The notes under the pieces are model-generated. The model worked only from the letters and a program-made list of their open reading frames with translations. It made no database searches and was not told where the DNA came from. A stretch of DNA of 64,000 bases from DASZMX01 sp035551475 (lineage in GTDB: Bacteria; Verrucomicrobiota; Verrucomicrobiia; Limisphaerales; Palsa-1400), in contig DASZMX010000133.1 of NCBI GenBank assembly GCA_035551475.1, positions 1 through 64,000 of the forward strand. Direction: 5' to 3'. Below are positions 16,956 through 25,507 of this stretch, in pieces. Made by a program: the position numbers and the translations under genes. Position 1 is the stretch's first letter. Each line of letters begins with the position of its first letter.

Positions 16956-19084
16956 GGATACAAAACCTTCTCCAACTCCCGATGATTGACCTTTCCAGTT
17001 CCGAGCTTCGGGATGTCATGGATATACTTAACTTCACGGGGAACGTAAAGGTTGCTCAGGCCCTTGGCGCGAATGGCGGCGCGGATTTCGTCTAATTGCA
17101 GTTTTTGCTCGTTGGATACAGCCACCAACATTTCGCCGCGATCGGCGTCGGGGCGCGCGAGGACAGCCGCCTGAAAACGCACGCCATATTGGGGGAAGGC
17201 CCCCGCCAGGGCTTCCTCGGCGGCGGTGAGGCTGACCATTTCACCGCTGACCTTGGCGAAACGTTTGAGGCGCCCGCTTAACACAAGGAAACCCTCGTCA
17301 TCCACTTTGCCAATGTCCCCCGTGTCATACCAACCTTCGCCCGCGAGGAATTTTTCGTTGGCTTCACGATTCAAGTAGCCGCGCATGACGTTCGGCCCGC
17401 GCACCCAAAGGCGTCCGCCTTCCGGCACGCCTTCGACCGGCTCGAATTTATGCTCCATGGCCGGCACAAACCGGCCGGCGGAGCCAAAGCGCGGCTGGAG
17501 CGGCGTGTTAATAGTTATGACAGGGCTGCACTCCGTGGCCCCGTAACCTTCCATCACGCGCTGGCCGTATTGGCGCGCCCAGGTGTTGGCGGTGGCTTCC
17601 TGCAATTTCTCCGCGCCGGCAATCAGCAGGCGGACGGAACGAAAATCATAAGGATTGGCCTTGCGCGCGTAACCGTTGAGAAACGTGTTCGTGCCGAAAA
17701 AAATTGTGCAATCCAGCTCGTAGATCAACGCCGGCACGACGCGGTAATGCAATGGCGATGGATAAAGGAAAACAAAAATGCCGCGCACCATCGGGAGCAG
17801 CAAACCCATCAAGCCGAAGCTGTGAAAGAGCGGCAGCGAATTGAAGACGCGATCCTGGTCCACCAAGTCCAGCACGGTCATCAATTGATGGATGTTAGCC
17901 ACGAGATTGCGATGGGTCAGCTCCACGCCTTTGGGCGGTCCTTCCGAGCCGCTGGTGAACAGCACCACCGCGGTGTCCCCTGCCCTGGTCGTGCTATGCG
18001 TCAAGGCCGTTGTGCCAAACACCGCGCGCAAAAGGGCGGAGAATTGCGCCCCGCCGGAAATGGCCGCGCGCACGTCTTCCAGCAAGATGAATTCGATGCC
18101 CGCATCCCTTAGCGGCTGGATGTCGAGACGCGCGCGCTCCAGAAATACTTTCGAGGTGATGATCTGCTTCATGCCAGCCAATTGCGCGCAGGCCAGCATC
18201 GTGGCCGCCCCAGTCGAGAAATTAAGAATCGCGGGAACTTTTTCCACGGCCCACAAACTGAGCAGCATGACGGGGACAGCGCTGGTGTTTGGCAACAGTA
18301 TGCCGATCCGTCCCTGCTCTTTTCCGCCGAGGCGCTTTCTCCATTCCGCGGCGAGCGCGTCGGCGCCGGCCAGGACACGACGATACGTCAACTTCTTGCG
18401 GCTCACATCCTGCAAGACTTCGACTCCCGGCCAGTTTTCTGCGGTTTCCATGATCGCGCCGAACACCGTGGGCGGCGATTGGGCCATTTCCACTTCGAAT
18501 TGTTGCGCGGCCATTTTGTCATACAGCCAGCGCGTTAATTTTTGCCGCGCCTTCGCTGTGCTGATGTCCGTTAGCTTCGGCGCGGTCAACACGTCGCTAA
18601 AATGCGCAGTGACGCGGCCCCGCCAACGTTTGCGGTTTGGGTTCGGCGACCAGGGAATGCGGTGCGCGCCCCGCAAATAACAGGTGATGAGGCGGGCGTT
18701 GGTTTTGTAGAGAAGAAATCCCGTGCCGTCAAAAAGTTTCATCAATGAGCCGGTCCGTGACAGGCGCCCCTCGGGAAACAAGACCAATTTGCCGCCGCCC
18801 TGCAAATATTCCGCGATGCGTTTGACGGCATAGGGCGACTCCGTTTCCACCGGAAACGTGTGCCGGTTGACCATGATAAACTTGTGCACCGGAGTTCGCT
18901 GCGCCGCCTCTTTGGAGGTGACAAATTTCCAACTATCATCCAGGCAAACGGCGATCAGCCACCAATCAAACCAGGAGACGTGATTCGGCAAGAGAATGAG
19001 CGGCCCCGGAACATCCGAACGCGGCGGATTAAAACCGCAAAAGCGAAAAAACAACCGGGCGAGGAGGCGAAGCAAGAGTCTCAT
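16952..19084 (-). CDS. aas: Aas-type acyltransferase/acyl-ACP synthetase fusion
   Basis: About 710 residues. The N-terminal PlsC acyltransferase has NHVSWFDW (H35-X4-D40) and LFPEGRLSRTG. The C-terminal AMP-forming ligase has VVLFTSGSEGPPKGVELTHRNL, EGYGATECSPV, YDTGDIGKVD and a terminal lysine in IPKLGTGKVNHRE. E. coli Aas has the same two parts (719 residues) and re-acylates lysophosphatidylethanolamine on the cytoplasmic face of the inner membrane. Neighbours are lnt, one base away, and an LplT homologue, which is the Aas partner in E. coli. The ATG at 19084 is preferred to a GTG at 19096 inside lnt. Confidence 0.9.
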   Translation of the reverse strand: MRLLLRLLARLFFRFCGFNPPRSDVPGPLILLPNHVSWFDWWLIAVCLDDSWKFVTSKEAAQRTPVHKFIMVNRHTFPVETESPYAVKRIAEYLQGGGKLVLFPEGRLSRTGSLMKLFDGTGFLLYKTNARLITCYLRGAHRIPWSPNPNRKRWRGRVTAHFSDVLTAPKLTDISTAKARQKLTRWLYDKMAAQQFEVEMAQSPPTVFGAIMETAENWPGVEVLQDVSRKKLTYRRVLAGADALAAEWRKRLGGKEQGRIGILLPNTSAVPVMLLSLWAVEKVPAILNFSTGAATMLACAQLAGMKQIITSKVFLERARLDIQPLRDAGIEFILLEDVRAAISGGAQFSALLRAVFGTTALTHSTTRAGDTAVVLFTSGSEGPPKGVELTHRNLVANIHQLMTVLDLVDQDRVFNSLPLFHSFGLMGLLLPMVRGIFVFLYPSPLHYRVVPALIYELDCTIFFGTNTFLNGYARKANPYDFRSVRLLIAGAEKLQEATANTWARQYGQRVMEGYGATECSPVITINTPLQPRFGSAGRFVPAMEHKFEPVEGVPEGGRLWVRGPNVMRGYLNREANEKFLAGEGWYDTGDIGKVDDEGFLVLSGRLKRFAKVSGEMVSLTAAEEALAGAFPQYGVRFQAAVLARPDADRGEMLVAVSNEQKLQLDEIRAAIRAKGLSNLYVPREVKYIHDIPKLGTGKVNHRELEKVLYP

Positions 19085-19085
19085 G

Positions 19086-20525
19086 TTACATGGCACTCAT
19101 GGAAAGCTGCGAGTTTTCCAGCGCATTGCTTCGACGGCCAAAGAGAACGAAGACCGCAAGGAAGCCGGTTGCTACGACCGAGGCGAATGCCAATAAGCGA
19201 TCCGGAGGAATCTTTCCGCCGGCGGATGTCAAGGTCATTTGGCCAGAAATGATGGAGCCAGAGCCTGGATACGGCGCCCTGGCGGAGACAACGCCGGATG
19301 CGGTAATGATTTGAGAAATACCGGAACTGCATAGCCGAAAGATCGGCAAACGATATTCGGCCGAGCGCATTGGCCCCACGCGTCCGTGCAGTTTGTGCTG
19401 TCTCGCGCCCCAGTCAACGACGTCCATCGTGGGGATGATCAGGGCTTCAGCGCCTTGGCGGACCAGTTCGTCAAGGACGCGGGTGTAGCTGGCGTCGTAG
19501 CAGATCGCGAGACCAATTTTCCCCCAAGGCGAATTCCAGATTTTTTGAGATTTGGCTGCCAGGCCGTCTTTCATAAGTTGAACGGGCACGCATTTGGCTT
19601 GTTGAAAGACGATCGAGCCATCAGGGCCAACGACGTACGCGACATTGTAATATTGGCCTTGGCCGATTACATCCTCGCCGCCCGCGATCAGATACTTGTG
19701 ATGAACGAGGCACCATTTCCTGATGATGTCGGGAATGGGCCCCGTAAAACTGTATTCGCTTAGCACGAACACGTCGACTTCGGGAAGCTTTTTCACGGCA
19801 ATGTCGAGGGCTTCGCGGATATCCATTACAGGTGCAAACTCAAACTGGATGCCAGCGACACGAACCGAGGAGGCATTGGCGGGAACTTTTGCCGAAGGAA
19901 CCATAGGATAAAGGAAAATAAGAAGCAGACCGAGCGCGGTTCCAAGTCGCCATACTCCGGTTAGGCGCGGAAAGACGCTGACAAAAGAAACAAGAGCCAT
20001 CAAGACAAAGCCAGTCCCGTAAACACCGAAGGCCGAGAAATAAGAGAGCCAAGGTGTTTCGGAAAAAACGTATCCAGGACTCAGCCAGGAAAATCGGAAA
20101 TAATAGAGTTCGCTGCGAAAGTATTCGAGGCCCAGCCAGACAAAAGGCGCGGCGCAAGCCCAGGCAATAACTCCAAAACGGCGAAGACACGCCCGTCCCA
20201 AAACGACAAACGCCGCAAGCCAGCAAGATAGAATAATCCAGAGGGGGAGCGCGCCCACTTGGAATAGCGTCCAGAAGAAGGCCAACTGTGGAATATAAAT
20301 GGCCAAGCCGATAGCCAACCCGAAATAGAACGCCTGACGATTCGTTGGTAGCAGTGAAGACAGTCGATACAAGGAGTAGAGAAAGGCGATTATCAAAGGG
20401 GCGCAGGCAAAAAAAGTGTAGGCCAGGTGAAAGGACGCCACGGCGGTGAGAGAATAAAACGATGCCCTTCGCATCTCCTGGCGAGGAGCTTTGGCTTGCG
20501 CCTCTGCAATGGACGAGGAAATCAT
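19086..20525 (-). CDS. lnt: Apolipoprotein N-acyltransferase-like membrane nitrilase
   Basis: 479 residues from the ATG at 20525, which overlaps the upstream lplT stop as ATGA; the longer frame to 20633 is antisense noise. Six or more hydrophobic segments in the first 205 residues are followed by a periplasmic carbon-nitrogen hydrolase domain with the triad E257 (VLSEYSF), K311 (VFQQAK) and C342 (LAICYD), then a last membrane helix (about 443-463). This is the Lnt layout: it would move an acyl chain from phospholipid to the N-terminal Cys of lipoproteins. The residue two after the Cys is Asp where E. coli has Glu, and the protein is slightly short. LplT and Aas neighbours fit the lysophospholipid by-product of Lnt. 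Confidence 0.85.
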   Translation of the reverse strand: MISSSIAEAQAKAPRQEMRRASFYSLTAVASFHLAYTFFACAPLIIAFLYSLYRLSSLLPTNRQAFYFGLAIGLAIYIPQLAFFWTLFQVGALPLWIILSCWLAAFVVLGRACLRRFGVIAWACAAPFVWLGLEYFRSELYYFRFSWLSPGYVFSETPWLSYFSAFGVYGTGFVLMALVSFVSVFPRLTGVWRLGTALGLLLIFLYPMVPSAKVPANASSVRVAGIQFEFAPVMDIREALDIAVKKLPEVDVFVLSEYSFTGPIPDIIRKWCLVHHKYLIAGGEDVIGQGQYYNVAYVVGPDGSIVFQQAKCVPVQLMKDGLAAKSQKIWNSPWGKIGLAICYDASYTRVLDELVRQGAEALIIPTMDVVDWGARQHKLHGRVGPMRSAEYRLPIFRLCSSGISQIITASGVVSARAPYPGSGSIISGQMTLTSAGGKIPPDRLLAFASVVATGFLAVFVLFGRRSNALENSQLSMSAM

Positions 20526-21772
20526 GATTCTGACTTGGCGGGGATTTTTAACCAGATCACGACGATGGCGACGAAGAGCGCGAGCGCGAGGAACATTTGG
20601 GAGGGGTTGAAGCCGATACGAACATCCAGCCACGCGATGCCGCTGCCGCCGAGCATGGCAAGATTCTCGAAGCCGTTTTGGGTGGCGATGGTTTTGCCGA
20701 GCTTGTCTTTATGCGATTCAGCCTGGAGGGCGGCATTGAGCGGGATAAGAAAAAGCCCGGCGCAAAGCCCCGTATAAATGAGAACCGTTATCGAAAGCGT
20801 TTTGGGATAATCAACGCCGTGATGCAGCAGGAAGCCCACGCCTCCCAGCACCCCCAAGCCCGCGGCGAGGAGCCATCCGTAACGACGCGTGTGATGAACA
20901 TCGCCGACGCGGTAGAGGCGGCCCGCCAGGATGCTGCCCGCCATCACGCCGGCCGCCAGCCACACGCTCAACAAGCCAATGGCGCCCATGGATTTTAGCT
21001 GGAGAACCTGCTGCCCCCACGGTTGGGAATTCATCTTGATCATGGCGCCGCAAATCCAAAATAGGGCGGTGCCGAAAAGAATGCGCGCGAGCCGTTTTTG
21101 GGAAAAAAGTTCGCGCAGGTTTATGAAAAATTCGCTGACACTATGGCGCAGGCGGACTTCGGGGTAAGACGGCGTGCGCGTCATGGCGAAGTTCAACACG
21201 AGCGACAGAGCGTACGTGGCGACGACGATGAGATAACAAACGCCCAGCGGAAATCGGTCAAAGGCCAGCGCGCCGGCGACCGTGCCGCCGAGAATCGCCA
21301 CCAGGGTCAGCGCCTCGACCATGCCATTGGCTGTGACGAGGCGATCATTCGGCAGAATTTCCGGCAGGATGCCATATTTTGCCGGTGAATAGACGCACGC
21401 GCCAATGCCGACAACAAAATATCCCCACGCCGTCCAGCCCTGACCCGACGTGATGCTGACGGCGGCGAGAGCGGCGCCAATGAGCTTGATGAGATTGCCC
21501 CCCATCAGCCAATGCGTCTTGGCATAACGATCGTTCAGATAGCCGCTCAATGGCGCCAGCAAAACGTACGGAATGAAAATCAGGCTGGTGAAATAAATAT
21601 TGGCGACACTTTGCGCTTCGGCCGTGATTGAGCCTTCCCGCAGGCGCGTCATCAACGGCCCAAGAATGGCCATCAAAATGAAGTTATCGCCGAACGCGCT
21701 CAGGAACTGGCTGGCGAGCAGCAGCGGATAATTGCGGGCGGCGCGGGGCGCAGATGGTTCGCTGGTGATCAC
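20522..21772 (-). CDS. lplT: LplT-like lysophospholipid transporter (MFS)
   Basis: A frame runs up to 22240, but its first 150 residues are antisense to a DUF5069 gene. I take the GTG at 21772 (416 residues), 11 bases after the DUF5069 stop. The start of the transporter, LLLASQFLSAFGDNFILMAIL, and later YSPAKYGILPEIL and TANGMVEALTLVAILGG, closely follow E. coli LplT (397 residues). About 12 hydrophobic segments are present. LplT flips lysophospholipid across the inner membrane so that Aas can re-acylate it. In E. coli lplT and aas are adjacent; here lnt lies between them, all overlapping or abutting. MFS subfamily assignment rests on these motifs. Confidence 0.87.
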   Translation of the reverse strand: MITSEPSAPRAARNYPLLLASQFLSAFGDNFILMAILGPLMTRLREGSITAEAQSVANIYFTSLIFIPYVLLAPLSGYLNDRYAKTHWLMGGNLIKLIGAALAAVSITSGQGWTAWGYFVVGIGACVYSPAKYGILPEILPNDRLVTANGMVEALTLVAILGGTVAGALAFDRFPLGVCYLIVVATYALSLVLNFAMTRTPSYPEVRLRHSVSEFFINLRELFSQKRLARILFGTALFWICGAMIKMNSQPWGQQVLQLKSMGAIGLLSVWLAAGVMAGSILAGRLYRVGDVHHTRRYGWLLAAGLGVLGGVGFLLHHGVDYPKTLSITVLIYTGLCAGLFLIPLNAALQAESHKDKLGKTIATQNGFENLAMLGGSGIAWLDVRIGFNPSQMFLALALFVAIVVIWLKIPAKSES

Positions 21773-21783
21773 AGCGCCCGGGG

Positions 21784-22206
21784 CTAGAGCCGCTTCTCGT
21801 CGGCGTCGATATAATCCGTGAAGGTGGTTATATCGTCGCGATGGGACAAGCCAGATTCCGCCTTCCTCATTTTGAGGCGGGCGCGGGCGGAATCCTCGTC
21901 GTTGCCGCGATTCAGGACGTACTGGTTGAAGGCCGCTTTTTCGGTTTCGGTTTTCTTGACATTTTGCGTAACCCAATCGGCGACTTGTCCATCGGTGATG
22001 GTATTCTTGACGACGGCGATAAAGTTCTCGGCGGTCAAGCCCGCCGTTTTGAGCCAGTGGCCATCGAAGCCTTTCGTGAAATTCTCCTGGTAATCGGCAT
22101 GGAGCTTTCCGGCCAGGTGCAGGCGGATTTTGTCCACGAATCGAGGAAGATAAACCCAGCCCGCCATCGTTTCGCGCACACTGCGCGGGTAAATGATTTG
22201 TTCCAT
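21784..22206 (-). CDS. DUF5069-family protein
   Basis: 140 residues from the ATG at 22206. The N-terminus IYPRSVRETMAGWVYLPRFVDKIRLHLAG matches the pattern YPRSPRE...GYVHLPR...DK-R typical of DUF5069, a small soluble family common in Verrucomicrobiota and Planctomycetota with no established function. GFDGHWLKTAGLTAENF and an acidic C-terminus follow. It is first in the minus-strand run that continues into lplT-lnt-aas-hydrolase. A divergent promoter region of 95 bases separates it from the plus-strand gene at 22302. Confidence 0.8.
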   Translation of the reverse strand: MEQIIYPRSVRETMAGWVYLPRFVDKIRLHLAGKLHADYQENFTKGFDGHWLKTAGLTAENFIAVVKNTITDGQVADWVTQNVKKTETEKAAFNQYVLNRGNDEDSARARLKMRKAESGLSHRDDITTFTDYIDADEKRL

Positions 22207-22301
22207 ACGCTGTATGTAACACGACATTGGCCAATTTCACGGCAAAAAGAACTCGAGCGGTGGAGAAACTTTGACAAAGTGGCAGGGTTTACGGCGCAGG
22301 C

Positions 22302-22970
22302 ATGCGGACTAGATTTAACAAATGGATCGCCGTCCTGGCGCTATTGGGCCTGATGGTCGGGATTTGGCTGGCGCTGCCTCCGAAAACGCCGGCGACGCTC
22401 CCGGTCTGCATTCTGCCTCAGGGAACGACGGCGCAAGGACCGGCGCCGTTGCTGGATCATTTTTTGTATTCCAGATGGAGGTGGCTGGCGAAAGTCACGA
22501 GGATGATCGTTGGGCCACGGCGGCAAATCGTTCTCGGCATCCAATTCCTTGAATCGTCCGAAACCATGTCCGCCATCGCGCGCGAGTATGCTTTGGGAAC
22601 GCCGCTGGCGGAAAGCAATAACGTGGCCGTGTGGATGCCGGCGGCCAGCGCCTGGCCCGGGCCGCGTGGCGCCTTTAAGCTGGTGAGCGCTCCGCGCATC
22701 ACGACCGCGGATCGCCTGGCCGCGATGGTCAGCGCAGGAACTTTCGCCGCCGGATTTTATGCGCATCTCCTCAGCGACACAGTCGATCTCACGGCTCGCG
22801 CACAAGTCACGGGCGCGGAATCATTCGCGGCGACGGTCCGCGCGCGGCTGTCGTATAATCACATATTAGTCTTGCTGGACACGCTCGATCCCGACCACGC
22901 CACGAACCGCACAGTGATGGTGGTTACTGCGGATGAAATCGATGCGAAGGGAAACAAGGTTGCGCATTGA
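22302..22970 (+). CDS. Membrane-anchored or exported protein, function unknown
   Basis: 222 residues. A basic start and a hydrophobic helix (WIAVLALLGLMVGIWLAL) suggest an uncleaved anchor or signal peptide, followed by a Pro-rich linker and an extracytoplasmic alpha/beta-looking domain (residues about 50-222) with no motif I recognise. It lies 35 bases upstream of the first epimerase gene of the sugar cluster and has the same direction, so it may be the cluster's first gene, but nothing in the sequence shows a sugar role. Confidence 0.6.
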   Translation: MRTRFNKWIAVLALLGLMVGIWLALPPKTPATLPVCILPQGTTAQGPAPLLDHFLYSRWRWLAKVTRMIVGPRRQIVLGIQFLESSETMSAIAREYALGTPLAESNNVAVWMPAASAWPGPRGAFKLVSAPRITTADRLAAMVSAGTFAAGFYAHLLSDTVDLTARAQVTGAESFAATVRARLSYNHILVLLDTLDPDHATNRTVMVVTADEIDAKGNKVAH

Positions 22971-23005
22971 ACTTTGGGGCGGCGCCCGCCATACTGCCGC
23001 TTCCA

Positions 23006-24061
23006 ATGAGCATATTGATTACGGGCAACATGGGATATGTCGGTCCGAGTGTGGTGCGTCAATTGCGGCACAGCCGCCCGGAAGAATTATTGATCGGCTA
23101 CGACACCGGCTACTTTGCCAACGCCATGACGTCGAGCCTGCTGTTTCCTGAATGCCAGTTGACAGCGCAGCTCTTCGGCGACGTGCGCGGGATTCCCGAA
23201 GGCGTCTTTGACGGCGTGGACGCGGTCGTGCAATTGGCGGCGATCTCCAACGACCCGATGGGCAATGCCTATGAAGCGGTGACGCGGGACATCAATCACG
23301 ATGCGAGCATCGACATTGCGCAAAAGGCCAAAGCGGCCGGCGTGAAAAGTTTTGTCTTCGCCTCCAGTTGCAGCGTCTATGGCTTCGCGGAGGACGGCGC
23401 GCGCAATGAGAGTTCCGCGGTCAACCCGCTGACGGCTTATGCGCGCAGCAAAGTGGCGACGGAAACAGATTTGCAGACGCTGGCGGATAAGAATTTCAAG
23501 GTGACCTGCCTGCGTTTTGCCACGGCCTGCGGCATGAGTCCGCGGTTGCGGCTCGATTTGGTTTTGAACGATTTCGTGGCCAGCGCCATCGCGGCGAAGA
23601 AAATCACCATCCTGAGCGATGGCACGCCGTGGCGCCCCTTGATCAACACCAAGGACATGGCGCGGGCGATTGATTGGGCCGTGGGACGCAATCCGGCGTC
23701 CGGCGGCGAGTATTTGATTGTCAATGCCGGGAGCGACGAATGGAATTATCAGGTCAAGGATTTGGCCGCTGCCGTCCGCCGGCAGATGCCGCACGTCGAA
23801 GTTTCGATCAACCCGGAGGCGCAACCGGACAAGCGCTCCTATCGCGTGGATTTCTCCCTCTTTCGGCAGCTGGCGCCCAAGCATCAGCCCATTCACAGCC
23901 TCGACGGCACGGTGCGGGAATTGCGCAGCGGCCTGGAGCAGCTTGGATTTGCCGACGCCAATTTTCGGGAATCGCGGCTGATTCGGCTGAAAATGCTCAA
24001 CGCCTTGAAAACATCCGGCAGTTTGACGGACGATCTTTACTGGAAACCCATTACGCCCTAG
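23006..24061 (+). CDS. NAD-dependent sugar epimerase/dehydratase (extended SDR)
   Basis: Start set at the ATG at 23006 because the protein then opens with the nucleotide-binding loop SILITGNMGYVG; the upstream extension to 22967 has no support. 351 residues. Extended-SDR marks are VVQLAAISND, FASSCSVYG (Ser) and YARSK (Tyr-X3-Lys catalytic pair), then WRPLINTKDMARA. It would act on an NDP-hexose by epimerisation, dehydration or ketoreduction; the exact reaction cannot be told. It is followed after 12 bases by rfbH. Confidence 0.87.
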   Translation: MSILITGNMGYVGPSVVRQLRHSRPEELLIGYDTGYFANAMTSSLLFPECQLTAQLFGDVRGIPEGVFDGVDAVVQLAAISNDPMGNAYEAVTRDINHDASIDIAQKAKAAGVKSFVFASSCSVYGFAEDGARNESSAVNPLTAYARSKVATETDLQTLADKNFKVTCLRFATACGMSPRLRLDLVLNDFVASAIAAKKITILSDGTPWRPLINTKDMARAIDWAVGRNPASGGEYLIVNAGSDEWNYQVKDLAAAVRRQMPHVEVSINPEAQPDKRSYRVDFSLFRQLAPKHQPIHSLDGTVRELRSGLEQLGFADANFRESRLIRLKMLNALKTSGSLTDDLYWKPITP

Positions 24062-24073
24062 CTTCAGCCCGAT

Positions 24074-25504
24074 ATGCAGAATAATCCCGCGGAACTTAAA
24101 GCCGAAATTCTCCGCCTGACCAAAGAATTTTCGCGCCTCACTCACGGCGCCAACCGCCCGGGTTACGAAACGCCGAATGAAGCGGCGCAACGTCCGAAAT
24201 TTGTGGCGGGACAAACGACCGTTCCGTACGCGGGCCGAGTGTTTACGGAGGACGAAGTATCCGCGGCGGTTTCGGCCACGTTGGATTTTTGGCTGACGCT
24301 GGGGAAAGAAGGCGAGGCGCTGGAGGATGGGCTGGCGAAATTCCTGGGCGTCAAGAAGAGCGTGCTGTGCAATTCGGGCTCCTCGGCCAACCTGCTGGCG
24401 GTGTCCGCGTTGTCGAGCCCCAAGCTGGGCAACCGCCGCCTGCAACCCGGCGACGAGATCATCACGGTGGCGGCGGGTTTTCCCACCACGGTCGCGCCCA
24501 TCGTGCAAAACGGGTTCGTGCCTGTGTTTCTGGACAACGACCCGAACACGCTCAACGCGCGCGTGGATCAGCTGGAGGAAGGCTTCACTCCAGGCAAAAC
24601 GAAAGCCGTGATCTTCGCGCACACGCTGGGGAATCCATTCGACCTGTCGGCGGTGACGGCATTCTGCCGGAAACACGAGTTATGGCTGATCGAGGACAAC
24701 TGTGATGCGCTGGGCTGCACTTACGACGGCAAATTCACCGGAACCTTTGGCGATCTTTCCACCCAATCGTTTTATCCGCCGCACCACATGACGCTCGGTG
24801 AAGGCGGCTCAGTCAACATCGTCCAGAGCTTGAAATTCAAGTCCATCGTGGAGAGTTTCCGCGATTGGGGCCGCGATTGCTGGTGCGCCAGCGGCGTGGA
24901 CAACACCTGCGGCAAGCGCTTTGACTGGCAGTTGGGCGATCTTCCAAAAGGCTACGATCACAAATTCATCTATTCGCATTTCGGCTACAATTTAAAGCCG
25001 CTCGATGTGCAAGCCGCCATTGGCCGGGTGCAATTGGAGAAATTGCCGCAATTCATCCAGGCGCGCATTGACAATTGGGAATACATGCGGCGCGGGCTGG
25101 CCGATCTCGAGGAATTTTTCACTTTCATGCTTCCCACCCACGCGACAGCCTGGACGCCTAAAGGGTTCACCTGGGACGCTTCCGGGCATCGTACGGTCTG
25201 CTCCTGGTTTGGTTTCATGTTGCGCGTGAAGCCCGGCGCGCCCTTCAGCAAATTTGAATTTGCCCGGCATTTGGACCAAAGCAAAATTGGCAACCGCATG
25301 CTTTTCGGGGGAAATCTCGTCCGGCAGCCGGTGATGACGCAATTGAAGAAGGACCGCCCGGAATCGTTCCGCGTTGTCGGCGATCTGGCGGGGGCCGACA
25401 AAATCATGCAGGAAGCGCTCTTCATCGGCGCTTATCCTGGCCTGACGCACAAGATGCTCGACTACGTCATCGACACGATTCATAAATTCTGCCGTTGTTT
25501 CTGA
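24074..25504 (+). CDS. rfbH: RfbH-type C3 dehydrase (PMP/[2Fe-2S]) for 3-deoxy sugars
   Basis: 476 residues of the DegT/DnrJ/EryC1 fold. In place of the usual catalytic lysine motif there is SFYPPHHMTLGEGG, with His238 at the lysine position: the mark of the CDP-4-keto-6-deoxyglucose-3-dehydrase (E1, RfbH/AscC), which uses PMP to remove the C3 hydroxyl. The iron-sulfur motif follows: RDCWCASGVDNTC (C-X1-C-X7-C near 269/271/279) with an earlier Cys near 210. In enteric bacteria E1 works with a reductase (E3, RfbI/AscD); no such gene is in the window. It lies between two epimerase genes and upstream of a YerE-like enzyme. Confidence 0.92.
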   Translation: MQNNPAELKAEILRLTKEFSRLTHGANRPGYETPNEAAQRPKFVAGQTTVPYAGRVFTEDEVSAAVSATLDFWLTLGKEGEALEDGLAKFLGVKKSVLCNSGSSANLLAVSALSSPKLGNRRLQPGDEIITVAAGFPTTVAPIVQNGFVPVFLDNDPNTLNARVDQLEEGFTPGKTKAVIFAHTLGNPFDLSAVTAFCRKHELWLIEDNCDALGCTYDGKFTGTFGDLSTQSFYPPHHMTLGEGGSVNIVQSLKFKSIVESFRDWGRDCWCASGVDNTCGKRFDWQLGDLPKGYDHKFIYSHFGYNLKPLDVQAAIGRVQLEKLPQFIQARIDNWEYMRRGLADLEEFFTFMLPTHATAWTPKGFTWDASGHRTVCSWFGFMLRVKPGAPFSKFEFARHLDQSKIGNRMLFGGNLVRQPVMTQLKKDRPESFRVVGDLAGADKIMQEALFIGAYPGLTHKMLDYVIDTIHKFCRCF

Positions 25505-25507
25505 GCA

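Noticed and set aside
21773..22240. N-terminal extension of lplT by about 156 codons
   Set aside because: It lies in another frame over the DUF5069 gene and has no transporter features; the GTG at 21772 gives normal LplT length.
23087..24676. 529-codon minus-strand frame across the epimerase and rfbH genes
   Set aside because: Both plus-strand genes carry complete family motifs; the antisense product is low in order and Arg/His-rich.
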